From Polaromonas sp. CF318 (lineage in GTDB: Bacteria; Pseudomonadota; Gammaproteobacteria; Burkholderiales; Burkholderiaceae_C): a DNA stretch of 56,899 nt. Each line of letters opens with the position of its first letter. Within the stretch, counting starts at the first letter, position 1. This document shows, in pieces, positions 33,992 to 42,299 of this stretch. The position numbers and the translations under genes are program-made. Below the pieces are notes generated by a model. It searched no databases, had not been told where the DNA came from, and saw only the letters and a program-made list of their open reading frames with translations. Location of the stretch: positions 1 to 56,899 of the forward strand of contig NZ_AKIV01000010.1 in the NCBI RefSeq assembly GCF_000282655.1, given 5' to 3'.

Positions 33992-34792
33992 TCAGGCTCT
34001 CTTGGACAGCACACTGACGTAGTCGTGCGCCTGGGTGTTGATGGTCGACACGCGGTATTCCACCGGCTTGTCGCCAAAGGTCAGCGCCAGCCGGTGCACT
34101 TCCATCACCGGCGCGCCGGCCGCCACGCCCAGCACGCGGGCCGTGGTTTTGTCGGCCGCCGCCGCGCGCGCGCGCTCCTGCGCGCGCAGCACGGTGATGC
34201 CGAAGTCGGTCTGGTACAGCGCGTAAATCGTGCTGGGCCTTTCGACAAAGCGCTTTTCGGTGAGGTTGCGAAACAGCGCCGCCGAGATGGCCAGCCTGTC
34301 ATGCATCACCACGCGGCCGCGCAGCGCGAGCCGGTTCTCGGCCCTGAACACCGGCTCGCCGGCCTTGATGCGCAAGGCGGCGGCCTCGGCTTCCGTCGCC
34401 CGCTCACGCGCGAAGGCGATGCAATCGATCTCGGGGTAGTCGCGCTCGCGCGCCTCATCGTCGTCGCCGAAATTCCAGCGCGGCTCCACATGGAAAAACT
34501 GGAACATGAAACGGGCATTGGTGTGCGGCGCCACAAACGTGCCCTTGCCCTGGCGGCGCAGCAGCACGTGCTCGTGCACCAGCTCGTCCACCGCATGGCG
34601 CAGGGTCCCCACGCTGACCTGCAGGCCCGTGGCGATTTCAGCCTCGCTGGGCAGGGGTTTACCCGGACCGTAGTGACCGGCTTCAATGAGTTTTTGCAGC
34701 TCCCGTTTGACCTGGCGGTACAGCGGCATGGTGTCCCCGCCCGCCAGCGGGCGCAGGGATATGGGTCTGTTTTTCACGTTCACGGCCGCCAT
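33992..34792 (-). CDS. GntR-family (HutC/UTRA) transcriptional regulator, probable SuyR
   Basis: This 266-aa protein is read from the ATG at 34792. The N-terminal GntR winged helix is PLYRQVKRELQKLI, then PLPSEAEIATGLQVSVGTLRHA and RQGKGTFVA. The C-terminal UTRA ligand domain ends with YRVSTINTQAHDYVSVL. Position divergent to suyA suggests that it controls the sulfolactate genes in response to a pathway metabolite. A 12-bp palindrome and a promoter lie in the shared intergenic region. Confidence 0.88.
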   Translation of the reverse strand: MAAVNVKNRPISLRPLAGGDTMPLYRQVKRELQKLIEAGHYGPGKPLPSEAEIATGLQVSVGTLRHAVDELVHEHVLLRRQGKGTFVAPHTNARFMFQFFHVEPRWNFGDDDEARERDYPEIDCIAFARERATEAEAAALRIKAGEPVFRAENRLALRGRVVMHDRLAISAALFRNLTEKRFVERPSTIYALYQTDFGITVLRAQERARAAAADKTTARVLGVAAGAPVMEVHRLALTFGDKPVEYRVSTINTQAHDYVSVLSKRA

Positions 34793-34820
34793 TGAAACAC
34801 CGATGGCCGGGTCGTACAAG

Positions 34821-34865
34821 TCATATATATGAGTAAATTGACAAGGTGCCGGCCCTCCATAAAAC
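34821..34865 (+). promoter_or_regulatory. suyA promoter with upstream palindromic operator candidate
   Basis: TCATATATATGA (34821-34832) is a perfect 12-bp palindrome, AT-rich against a GC-rich background. Five bases later comes a consensus -35 TTGACA (34838-34843), and after 16 bp TAAAAC (34860-34865) matches four of six -10 bases. Transcription would start about 34872, 33 bp before suyA. The palindrome is a candidate GntR-regulator site and could also cover the divergent regulator promoter. Confidence 0.55.
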
Positions 34866-34904
34866 TGGCGGCTCGATTCAACCCAGCCCCTTGATGGAGA
34901 ACCC

Positions 34905-35186
34905 ATGATTCATTTTGTATTGCATGACGCCAAAGACACCGTGGCCGTCGTGGTGGTGGAAGGTGTAAAGGCCGGAACCGCCATGACCGGCTGGATCATG
35001 GACGAGGACCGCATGATCAATGTGCAGGCCCAGCAGGACATCCCCATCGGCCACAAGGTGGCGCTCAAGGACATGGCCGTCGGCGATACGGTGCTCAAGT
35101 ACGGAATCGACATGGGCAAGGTCGTCGCCAACATCAAGGCGGGCCAGCATGCGCACGTGCACAACATCAAAACAAAAAGATGGTAG
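34905..35186 (+). CDS. suyA: (2R)-sulfolactate sulfo-lyase subunit alpha (UxaA/SAF-domain)
   Basis: This 93-aa SAF-domain protein has DIPIGHKVALKDMAVGDTVLKYG and ends HVHNIKTKRW, the signature shared by the altronate dehydratase N-terminal domain and SuyA. A separate small subunit followed by a UxaA-type large subunit is the form of SuyAB. Its neighbours are dehydrogenases of the SlcC and ComC types and a sulfate exporter, which favours sulfolactate over altronate. With SuyB it would cleave (R)-sulfolactate to pyruvate and sulfite. Confidence 0.82.
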   Translation: MIHFVLHDAKDTVAVVVVEGVKAGTAMTGWIMDEDRMINVQAQQDIPIGHKVALKDMAVGDTVLKYGIDMGKVVANIKAGQHAHVHNIKTKRW

Positions 35187-35310
35187 TTGATGGCCTGTCT
35201 GGCTACTGCGCGGGCGGGATGCTGCGTTGCAAATCCTCGCCGGGCAGCAGCCCGGCTGCGGTTTGCGCCTTGCCTGCCGCCCGCTCGCTACGCCATCCAA
35301 ACCATCAACT
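35185..35310. repeat. Palindromic element between suyA and suyB
   Basis: A 126-bp segment is bounded by perfect 9-bp inverted repeats AGTTGATGG (35185-35193) and CCATCAACT (35302-35310). Its centre is a perfect 7-bp hairpin GCCGGGC-AGCA-GCCCGGC (35239-35256), and further imperfect pairing lies between (GCGGGCGG with CCGCCCGC). It begins at the suyA stop codon and ends 24 bp before suyB. It could be a REP- or MITE-like element or an mRNA processing/stability structure. Confidence 0.6.
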
Positions 35311-35334
35311 CAGAAAACTTTAAAAGGACTTCCC

Positions 35335-36510
35335 ATGTCAGTGATTAATAAAGACACCACATTCCTGGGCTATCGCCGCGAGAACGGCCGCGTCGGCGTG
35401 CGCAACCACGTCATCATCCTGCCGCTGGACGACCTGTCCAACGCGGCGGCCGAGGCCGTGGCCCACAACATCAAGGGCTGCATGGCGATTCCGCACCCTT
35501 ACGGCCGGCTGCAGTTCGGCGCCGACCTGGAGCTGCACTTCCGCACGCTGATAGGCGCGGGCTGCAACCCCAACGTCGCGGCGGTGGTGGTGATAGGCAT
35601 TGAAGACGGCTGGACCAAAAAAGTCGTCGACGGCATCGCGACCACCGGCAAGCCGGTGGTGGGCTTCGGCATCGAGGGCCACGGCGACCACGAGACCATC
35701 ATGAAGGCCTCCAGGGCGGCGCGCGAGTATGTGCAGTGGGCCAGCGAAAAGCAGCGCGAGGTCTGCGGCATCTCCGAACTCTGGGTCTCCACCAAATGCG
35801 GCGAGTCCGACACCACGTCGGGTTGCGGCGCCAATCCCACGGTGGGCAACGCTTTCGACAAGCTGCACCCGCTGGGCAACTACCTGTGCTTCGGCGAAAC
35901 CTCGGAAATCACCGGCGGCGAAAAAATCGTGGCCGACCGCTGCGCCAACGACGCGGTGCGCGAGCGCTTCATGTTCATGTTCAACCGCTACCAGGACATG
36001 ATCAACCGCCACAAGACCAGCGACCTGTCCGACTCGCAACCCACCAAGGGCAATATCGCCGGGGGCCTGACGACCATCGAGGAAAAAGCCCTGGGCAACA
36101 TCCAGAAGATCGGCAAGGTCTGCACGGTGGACGGCGTCATCGACAAGGCCGAAATGCCCACGCACCCGGGCCTGTGGTTCATGGACTCGTCCAGCGCCGC
36201 CGCCGAGATGGTGACCTTGTGCGCAGCCTCGGGTTACGCCGTGCACTTCTTCCCCACGGGCCAGGGCAATGTGATCGGCAACGCCATCGTCCCGGTGATC
36301 AAGATCTGCTCCAACCCGCGCACCGTGCGCCTGATGAGCGAACACATCGACGTGGACACCTCGGGCCTGCTGCAGCGCGAGATCACGCTGGACCAGGCCG
36401 GCGACAAGCTGCTGGAGAACATGCTGCGCACGGCCAATGGCCGCCTGACCGCGGCGGAAGCGCTGGGCCACCGTGAGTTCGTGCTGACGCGCCTGTTTGA
36501 ATCAGCCTAG
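35335..36510 (+). CDS. suyB: (2R)-sulfolactate sulfo-lyase subunit beta (UxaA family)
   Basis: This 391-aa protein is read from ATG 35335 with AAAAGGA upstream. UxaA-type stretches are [59 protein letters not shown] and [13 protein letters not shown]; the cysteines could bind the family's iron. The length matches SuyB. It pairs with the small subunit upstream. Altronate or galactarate dehydratase is the main alternative, but no uronate genes are nearby. Confidence 0.84.
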   Translation: MSVINKDTTFLGYRRENGRVGVRNHVIILPLDDLSNAAAEAVAHNIKGCMAIPHPYGRLQFGADLELHFRTLIGAGCNPNVAAVVVIGIEDGWTKKVVDGIATTGKPVVGFGIEGHGDHETIMKASRAAREYVQWASEKQREVCGISELWVSTKCGESDTTSGCGANPTVGNAFDKLHPLGNYLCFGETSEITGGEKIVADRCANDAVRERFMFMFNRYQDMINRHKTSDLSDSQPTKGNIAGGLTTIEEKALGNIQKIGKVCTVDGVIDKAEMPTHPGLWFMDSSSAAAEMVTLCAASGYAVHFFPTGQGNVIGNAIVPVIKICSNPRTVRLMSEHIDVDTSGLLQREITLDQAGDKLLENMLRTANGRLTAAEALGHREFVLTRLFESA

Positions 36511-36522
36511 AGCGGAGGACGC

Positions 36523-37449
36523 ATGGCGCGCATAGTCATCTGCGAGTTCATGGACGAGCGCGCCGTGGCGCGGCTTGGGGCGGCGCACGAGGTGCTCTAC
36601 GACCCGCAGCTGGTGGGCGATGGCGCCCGCCTGCGGGCCGAGGCGGCAACGGCCGATGCGCTGGTCGTGCGCAACCTGACCCAGGTGCGCGGCGAACTGC
36701 TGGCCGCGCTCACGCGCTGCAAGGTGGTGGGCCGGCTGGGCGTGGGCCTGGACAACATTGACGTCCCGGCCTGCGAGGCCCGGGGCATCAAGGTCATCCC
36801 CGCCACCGGCGCCAATGCGCTCAGCGTGGCCGAATACGTGATCGCCAGCACCATGCTGCTGCTGCGCGGCGCCTTTGCCTCCAGCGCGGCGGTGGCCGCC
36901 GGCCAGTGGCCGCGGGCGGCGCTGGGCAACGGGCGCGAGACCGCCGGGCAGACGCTGGGCATCATAGGTTTCGGCTCCATAGGCCAGACCACGGCGCGCC
37001 TGGCGATCGGCCTGGGCATGCGGGTCATCGCGCACGATGCGATGCTGCCGCCCGACGCGCCCGTGTTCGCGCAGTCCGGCGTCCGGCCTGTGGGACTTGA
37101 TGAACTCGTGCGCAATGCCGACGCCGTCACGCTGCATATCCCCCTGCTCGACAGCACGCGCGGCCTCTTCAATGCGGCCCGCATCGCCGAAATGAAAAAA
37201 AATGCGGTGCTGATCAATACCTCGCGCGGCTACATCGTCGACATCGATGCTGTCGCCGCCGCGTTACGTGCCGGCCGCCTGGGCGGGGCGGCGATCGATG
37301 TGTTCGATCTTGAACCCCTGCCTGTAAGTCCTTTGTTGCAGGATTGCCCCAATCTGTTGCTAACCCCCCACATCTCAGGTGTCAGCGCGCAGTCGAATGC
37401 GCGTGTATCTGTAATGATCGCCGACAAGGTTCTGGAAAGTTTTTTGTAA
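36523..37449 (+). CDS. slcC: D-2-hydroxyacid dehydrogenase, probable (S)-sulfolactate dehydrogenase
   Basis: This 308-aa protein has the Rossmann motif GFGSIG (149-154) and the catalytic triad R235, E264 and H283 in NTSRGYIVD, DLEPLP and TPHISG. SlcC oxidises (S)-sulfolactate to 3-sulfopyruvate with NAD. Identity is inferred from its place between suyB and a ComC-type enzyme, the same set known from Chromohalobacter salexigens. The stop is immediately followed by the next ATG. By fold alone it could act on another 2-hydroxyacid. Confidence 0.8.
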   Translation: MARIVICEFMDERAVARLGAAHEVLYDPQLVGDGARLRAEAATADALVVRNLTQVRGELLAALTRCKVVGRLGVGLDNIDVPACEARGIKVIPATGANALSVAEYVIASTMLLLRGAFASSAAVAAGQWPRAALGNGRETAGQTLGIIGFGSIGQTTARLAIGLGMRVIAHDAMLPPDAPVFAQSGVRPVGLDELVRNADAVTLHIPLLDSTRGLFNAARIAEMKKNAVLINTSRGYIVDIDAVAAALRAGRLGGAAIDVFDLEPLPVSPLLQDCPNLLLTPHISGVSAQSNARVSVMIADKVLESFL

Positions 37450-38475
37450 ATGGCGCATCTGACTCTTGAAGAAGCTCGTCGCCTGGCAACGCAGGCGCTG
37501 CGCGAAGCCGGCGCCGCCGAGGCCATGGCCGATGCCACGGCAAAAGCATTGGTTCGCGCCGACGCGCAAGGCCTCGCCTCGCATGGGTTGAGCCGCGTGC
37601 CGCAATACGCCACCCATCTTCGCAACGGCCGCGCCGACGGTCAGGCCGTCGCCGTTGTGTCGCATAAAAAAGGCGCTGCCGTGCTGGTGGATGCGAAGCA
37701 GGGGCTCGCTTTTCCGGCCTGTGACCTGGCCATCGCCACGGCCATCACCACGGCGCGCGAGATGGGTGTGTGTTTTGTCGGCATCACCAACAGCCACCAC
37801 TGCGGCGTGTTGATAGACCACCTGCGTGCCGCGGCCGATGCCGGTCTGGTGGGCCTGGGTTTCGCCAACGCGCCGGCGGCCATGCCGGCGGCCGGCGGCA
37901 AACACCCGGTGTTCGGAACCAACCCCCTGGCCGCGATCTTTCCGCGCCGCGACGCCGACCCGCTGATGATCGACCTCTCGCTCAGCGAGGTTGCGCGCGG
38001 CAAGGTCATGCTGGCCGCCAAGGAAGGCAAGCCGATTCCGCTGGGCTGGGCGCTGGACACCGAAGGCCGGCCGACCACCGACGCGCAGGCGGCGCTCGAA
38101 GGCTCCATGCTGCCGCTGGGCGCGGTGAGCAGCCCCAAGGGCTCCATGCTGGCACTGGTCGTGGAACTGCTTGTCACTGCCGTGATAGGCGCGCGCTTTT
38201 CTTTTGAGGCATCCTCCTTTTTTGTCGATGAAGGCAACCAGCCGCGCCTAGGCCAGGCCTTTATCCTGATAGACCCAGGCGCCCTGGCCGGCGCCGACAG
38301 CTATTTTGAGCGCATGGAAACCCTGATCGCCGAAATGCTGCAGGACGACGGCGTGCGCCTGGCCGGCGCGCGGCGCATCGCGCTGGAAGCCAAGGCACAG
38401 CAGGCGGGGATCACCATCCCCGATGCGCTCAAAGCTCAATTGGATCAGTTAATCAGTGAGGGATCTGTCGTTTAG
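37450..38475 (+). CDS. comC: LDH2-type malate/lactate dehydrogenase, probable (R)-sulfolactate dehydrogenase
   Basis: This 341-aa protein of the LDH2/MDG2 family has ADAQGLASHGLSRVPQYATHL near the N-terminus, ITNSHHCGVLIDHL (the catalytic His region), GTNPLAAIFPR and DLSLSEVARGKVMLAA. ComC reduces sulfopyruvate to (R)-sulfolactate with NAD(P)H. Together with SlcC it acts as a sulfolactate racemase, feeding SuyAB. It starts at the base after the slcC stop, so the two are one translational unit. Confidence 0.82.
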   Translation: MAHLTLEEARRLATQALREAGAAEAMADATAKALVRADAQGLASHGLSRVPQYATHLRNGRADGQAVAVVSHKKGAAVLVDAKQGLAFPACDLAIATAITTAREMGVCFVGITNSHHCGVLIDHLRAAADAGLVGLGFANAPAAMPAAGGKHPVFGTNPLAAIFPRRDADPLMIDLSLSEVARGKVMLAAKEGKPIPLGWALDTEGRPTTDAQAALEGSMLPLGAVSSPKGSMLALVVELLVTAVIGARFSFEASSFFVDEGNQPRLGQAFILIDPGALAGADSYFERMETLIAEMLQDDGVRLAGARRIALEAKAQQAGITIPDALKAQLDQLISEGSVV

Positions 38476-38496
38476 TTAAAACTCAAGGAGATTGGC

Positions 38497-39471
38497 ATGA
38501 AGCGTCGTGACATCGTATTGGCATCAGCAGGTGCAGCCCTGACGGGCGTTCCGGGCCTGGGGCTGGCCCAACAGACCTTTCCCAAGCCGGGCAGCACCAT
38601 CAAGTATGTGGTTCCGTTTACGCCCGGCGGACTGACCGACATGATGGCCCGCACGGTTGCCCAAAAGCTCTCCGAAGCGTGGAAGACCTCGGTAATTGTC
38701 GAAAACAAGGCCGGCGGAAACGCGCAGATCGGCGCCGAGCAGGTCGCCAAATCAGCGCCCGACGGCAATACGCTGCTGGCCATCACGTTGACGCATGCTG
38801 CGAACGTGTCCCTGTATCCCAATGCGGCTTACAGCTTCACCAAAGACCTGCGTCCGGTCGCCCTGCTGGCCAGTTCGCCGATGCTGGTCGTTGTCCCCAC
38901 CGCCAGTCCCATCAAGGATTTCAAGGACCTGATGGCGGTGTCCAAAACCAAGCAGCTGAGCGCGGGCTCGAGCGGCAACGGCACACCGGCGCACCTGACT
39001 ATGGCTTTGTTCAACGAACTGAACAAAACGAAGATGATCCATGTACCCTACCGCGGTGGTGCGCCATCGATGGTCGACCTGATCGGTGGCCAGTTGGACG
39101 TGGTCTTTTCCAACTATCCGGAATCGATCGCTCACGTCAAAGGTGGCAAGCTGCGCGCGATCGCCATCTGCAGCCTGGGCCGGCACCCGGGGGTGCCTGA
39201 TGTTCCGACCGCCCTGGAAGCGGGCATGCCGGGTCTCTTTGTCGAAAACTGGACAGGCGCCATGCTCCCGGCAAAAACACCGGATGACATCGTGGACAAA
39301 TTCTCGCGCGAGATGATCAAGATCATGTACAGCGCCGAAGTGGAAGAGCGCGCCAAGCAGCAAGGCTTTCGTGTCTCGCAAAAGGGTTCGGACGAGTTCG
39401 GACGCTTCCTGAAAAGCGAAATAGACCGCTGGAGCCGGATTATCAAGACCGCGAAAATCACCCCGACCTGA
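38497..39471 (+). CDS. Tripartite tricarboxylate transporter (Bug/TctC) receptor
   Basis: This 324-aa protein has a signal peptide with twin arginines (MKRRDIVLASAGAAL, then a hydrophobic run ending LAQQ) and the Bug-family pattern: KYVVPFTPGGLTDMMAR, VENKAGGNAQIGAEQVAKS, HVPYRGGAPSMVDLIGGQLD. It is a periplasmic solute-binding protein. It ends the suy operon, so sulfolactate or a similar sulfonate is its likely ligand. No TctA/TctB membrane genes are in the window; orphan receptors of this family are frequent in Comamonadaceae. Confidence 0.88.
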   Translation: MKRRDIVLASAGAALTGVPGLGLAQQTFPKPGSTIKYVVPFTPGGLTDMMARTVAQKLSEAWKTSVIVENKAGGNAQIGAEQVAKSAPDGNTLLAITLTHAANVSLYPNAAYSFTKDLRPVALLASSPMLVVVPTASPIKDFKDLMAVSKTKQLSAGSSGNGTPAHLTMALFNELNKTKMIHVPYRGGAPSMVDLIGGQLDVVFSNYPESIAHVKGGKLRAIAICSLGRHPGVPDVPTALEAGMPGLFVENWTGAMLPAKTPDDIVDKFSREMIKIMYSAEVEERAKQQGFRVSQKGSDEFGRFLKSEIDRWSRIIKTAKITPT

Positions 39472-39528
39472 TGTCGCCCGGGCGCCGTGCCCGGCTTTGT
39501 AAAACACCGCGGCTGTATTAAAGTGGGA

Positions 39529-39557
39529 GAAAAAAGGCGCTGATTGCGCCTTTTTTC
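39529..39557. terminator. Bidirectional-type terminator after the suy operon
   Basis: AAAAAAGGCGC-TGATT-GCGCCTTTTTT (39530-39556) forms an A/U-flanked GC hairpin with T-runs in both directions. It closes the suyAB-slcC-comC-tctC transcript. Confidence 0.85.
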
Positions 39558-39572
39558 CCAAAGGAGACAGAC

Positions 39573-40064
39573 ATGGACAATACGGCGCACACACACGACA
39601 CCCCCGACACCCCCGACACTGCCGGCGCACCGGCCGAACCCCGCAAAGTCGACCAGTTGCTCGCGCACTACGGCGAAAGCCACCAGAACCCGCGCAACGA
39701 GCTGATCCACTTCATCGCCATTCCCCTCATCATGCTGAGCCTGGTCGGCATGCTGTTTGCGCTGCATCCCTATGTGGCCTATGCCTTTGTCGCGGCCAGC
39801 ATGGTGTACTACGCCCGGCTGTCCGCGGTGTTCTTCGTGAGCATGGCGCTGTGGTCGGTGCTGTTCATGGCCCTGGTGTTCGCCATGGGGCCGCTGGTGT
39901 TGCCGCTTAGCATCGCCATTTTTGTGGGCGCCTGGATCCTGCAATTCATAGGCCACAAGATCGAAGGCAAAAAGCCCTCGTTTTTCGAAGACATCCAGTA
40001 CCTCTGGGTCGGCCCGCTGTTTGTGCTGAGCAAACTGTTCGGCAAGCTGGGCATACGCTGGTGA
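39573..40064 (+). CDS. DUF962/Mpo1-like membrane protein
   Basis: This 163-aa protein starts at ATG 39573 with AAGGAGA upstream. After a Thr/Pro/Asp-rich N-terminus comes HYGESHQNPRNELIHFIAIP, then four hydrophobic segments, then GHKIEGKKPSFFEDIQYLWVGPLF. These are the hallmarks of the DUF962 (YGL010w/Mpo1) family, whose yeast member is a dioxygenase of 2-hydroxy fatty acids. The conserved His residues are present. The bacterial function is unproven. Confidence 0.85.
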   Translation: MDNTAHTHDTPDTPDTAGAPAEPRKVDQLLAHYGESHQNPRNELIHFIAIPLIMLSLVGMLFALHPYVAYAFVAASMVYYARLSAVFFVSMALWSVLFMALVFAMGPLVLPLSIAIFVGAWILQFIGHKIEGKKPSFFEDIQYLWVGPLFVLSKLFGKLGIRW

Positions 40065-40124
40065 TGCATCCAGCTTGAAAAAGCGCCCTTCGCCTCTAGA
40101 TGCGAGGTTTAAACCTTTTCACAG

Positions 40125-40427
40125 GTGTTTCGCTTGATCAGCAAAATTCTGCGTTTTTTCCTCAAACTGGTGCTGGGCCTGTTTGCGGCGGTGTTTGCCC
40201 TCAGCCTGCTGGCGGCCGCGCTGATCGTCGTGGTGCTGAGCCTGCTGAAATCCCTGGTCACCGGCCGCAAGCCGGCACCAGCGGTGGTCTTCGGCCGCTT
40301 CCAGCGCTATTCGCCCCAGGGCATGTGGCCGGGCGGCGCCGGCCGTGAGGCCGGCAACGCGGCACGCACCGGCGACGTGGTGGACGTTGAAGTGCGCGAA
40401 GTGCGCGACGACAAACGCCTGCCTTAA
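40125..40427 (+). CDS. Small single-pass membrane hypothetical protein
   Basis: This 100-aa protein starts at GTG 40125. It has a long hydrophobic segment (residues 10-45) followed by a basic/Gly-rich cytoplasmic-type tail with FGRFQRYSPQGMWPGG and DVVDVEVREVRDDKRLP. No family is recognised. The clear membrane-plus-tail organisation and codon use support a real gene. Confidence 0.55.
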   Translation: MFRLISKILRFFLKLVLGLFAAVFALSLLAAALIVVVLSLLKSLVTGRKPAPAVVFGRFQRYSPQGMWPGGAGREAGNAARTGDVVDVEVREVRDDKRLP

Positions 40428-40476
40428 ATCCCCGCCGCCAAGGCGCGCAGGACGCCAGTCCCATCGCAGCCCTGCT

Positions 40477-40632
40477 TTCTTTTCTTGCTGCTCCACCAGT
40501 TCCACGCGGCGGTTCTTCGCGCGGCCGGCTTCGTTCGCGTTGCTGGCCACCGGTGCGATATTCGCGGTGCCGTGCGCACGTCCAGATTGCGGCCCTTGGA
40601 AGAGATCGGCCTTGCCCTGCTGGCCCCGCGCC
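40477..40632 (-). pseudogene. Remnant of an OmpA-family C-terminal domain
   Basis: Read on the minus strand, the interval encodes GQQGKAD, then a disrupted stretch, then IAPVASNANEAGRAKNRRVEL. The last part is the typical OmpA-like peptidoglycan-binding ending (N-x-x-x-GRAKNRRVEL). No start or complete domain is present, and the frame continues antisense into the small membrane gene. It looks like the eroded tail of a lost outer-membrane protein gene. Confidence 0.45.
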
Positions 40633-41574
40633 TCAGGCCGCGACGGGTGAACGGTTTTGCCGCAGTACAGCCAGCGTGTTGTTCACGGCGGCGACGCCCA
40701 TGTTGACGTAGGCATCGCTGGTGACGCCGCCGATGTGCGGGCTCAGGATGAAACCGGGCTGGTGGTGAAAGATATGCGGCACCGTCATGGGCTCTAGCGC
40801 AAAACTGTCGAGCGCGGCCATGCCGACCTGGCCCGACTGCACAGCCGCCAGCAGCGCGGGCTCGTCAACCAGTCCACCGCGCGCGGTGTTCACCACGATC
40901 ACGCCCTTTTTGCACTGCGCCAGGGTGTTCGCGTTCAGCAACTGCTTGTTGTCGGCCGTCAGCGGGCAGTGCAGGGAAATGGCATCGGACTCGCGCCAGA
41001 GCGTGTCCAGATCGACCGGTTGGATATGGGCGGGCAGGCTCTTCGCAAAGGGATCAAAGCCCAGAACGCGCATGCCCATGGCATCACACATTTTCGCGAA
41101 ACGCAGGCCTATGGCGCCCAGGCCGATCAGGCCTATGCTGCGCCCGCCCAGCTCCACGCTCTTGTGCGTGGCCTTGTCCCAGTGTCCCGTGTGCATGCGG
41201 GCGTTAAGCTGGACCACCGACTTGGCGCAGGCCAGCAGCAGTGCCAGCGCCTGCTCGGCTACCGCGGCGGCGTTGGCGCCCACGGCGGCGGTGACCGCTA
41301 TGCCGCGCGCGGCGGCCGCCGCCTTGTCGATGGTGTCCGTGCCGCTGCCGTGCTTGGAAATGACTTTCAGGGCCGGCGCGGCATCCATCACCTCGGGCGT
41401 GATGCTGCTGTAGCGCACGATGATGGCCACCGGGTTGTAGTGCCGGCACAGGGCCACCAGGTCGGCCACCTGCGGCGTCTTGCCGGCATAGACCACTTCA
41501 AAATCCTTGAGCAAGGACAGCGCCTGGGGGGCCAGGTCGGCGGCGGTGACCAGGATGGCGGGCTTGGCGCTCAC
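40633..41574 (-). CDS. D-isomer-specific 2-hydroxyacid dehydrogenase
   Basis: This 313-aa NAD(P)-dependent enzyme has Rossmann GLGAIG (151-156) and catalytic R232, E261 and H280 (NTARGGLVDE, ALEPM, SPHIGG). Its start overlaps the stop of the RraA-family gene by 4 bp. It clusters with that gene, a TctC receptor and an IclR regulator, suggesting catabolism of a hydroxy-carboxylic acid. The substrate cannot be read from the sequence. Confidence 0.87.
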   Translation of the reverse strand: MSAKPAILVTAADLAPQALSLLKDFEVVYAGKTPQVADLVALCRHYNPVAIIVRYSSITPEVMDAAPALKVISKHGSGTDTIDKAAAAARGIAVTAAVGANAAAVAEQALALLLACAKSVVQLNARMHTGHWDKATHKSVELGGRSIGLIGLGAIGLRFAKMCDAMGMRVLGFDPFAKSLPAHIQPVDLDTLWRESDAISLHCPLTADNKQLLNANTLAQCKKGVIVVNTARGGLVDEPALLAAVQSGQVGMAALDSFALEPMTVPHIFHHQPGFILSPHIGGVTSDAYVNMGVAAVNNTLAVLRQNRSPVAA

Positions 41575-42266
41575 AGGCTTTCCCCCGCCTGCAGCACGCC
41601 GGCGGCCACCAATGATTCATTCAGCCAGGGTGCGCTGGTTTTGCCTTCCTTGATCTGGGCGATGCGTTTGGCCTCGGCCGCCACCTTGTGCGCCGCCAGC
41701 GGCAGCAGCGATTCAATTTTTTCGCGCTCGACCACGACCACGCCGTCGGCGTCGCCGCTGATGAAGTCGCCGGGGTTGACCGTCACGCCGCCCACCGACA
41801 CCGGATGGCCGATACGGCCGCCGGCCTGCTTGGTCGGTCCGTTGGGATTGGTGCCGACGGAGAACACCGGATAGTCCATGTCGTCGATCTCCAGGCTGTC
41901 GCGCACCGCGCCGTCGATCACCACGCCGGCCAGTCCCAGCTGCCGGCATGCCGTCATCATGATGGTGCCCATGAGCGCGCTGGTCTGGTCGCCTTTGCCG
42001 TCAATCACCAGCACGTCACCCGGCCGGGCCAGCGCCATGGCGGCATGGATCATGAGGTTGTCGCCCGGGCGCACCTCCACGGTGAAGGCCGTGCCGGCGA
42101 ACTTCATGCGCGGGCGCAAGGCCTTGATGCGGCCGTGCAGCGCGCCGCGGCGACCCGCCACGTCGGCCAGGATGGCGGGCTGGTATTGCGCGGCCTGCGC
42201 GACGACCCCGGCGGGTACGCGGTCGAAGGCTTTATTGATGTCTTGCTGGTTCATGGGAGTGCTCAA
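41571..42266 (-). CDS. RraA-family protein (putative HMG/CHA aldolase or oxaloacetate decarboxylase)
   Basis: This 231-aa protein has the RraA/aldolase stretches DNLMIHAAMALARPGDVLVIDGKGD, MTACRQLGLAGVVIDGAVRDSLEI and FSVGTNPNGPTKQ; the metal-binding GxxxDxxxRD pattern (GAVRDS) is present. Catalytic members cleave 4-hydroxy-4-methyl-2-oxoglutarate or decarboxylate oxaloacetate. Given the adjacent dehydrogenase and carboxylate receptor, an aldolase in a catabolic pathway is more likely than the RNase E inhibitor RraA. Confidence 0.82.
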   Translation of the reverse strand: MSTPMNQQDINKAFDRVPAGVVAQAAQYQPAILADVAGRRGALHGRIKALRPRMKFAGTAFTVEVRPGDNLMIHAAMALARPGDVLVIDGKGDQTSALMGTIMMTACRQLGLAGVVIDGAVRDSLEIDDMDYPVFSVGTNPNGPTKQAGGRIGHPVSVGGVTVNPGDFISGDADGVVVVEREKIESLLPLAAHKVAAEAKRIAQIKEGKTSAPWLNESLVAAGVLQAGESL

Positions 42267-42299
42267 TAAGGAATTGTTGAAAAAGACAGTGCGGCGCGC

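Noticed and set aside
34905..36510. Altronate dehydratase (uxaA) in two pieces
   Set aside because: There are no uronate-pathway neighbours. The SlcC/ComC-type dehydrogenases and sulfate exporter fit SuyA/SuyB. It is kept as the stated alternative.
40477..40632. Intact small OmpA-like gene
   Set aside because: There is no start codon or complete domain, and the conserved parts are separated by a non-homologous stretch; it is listed as a remnant instead.
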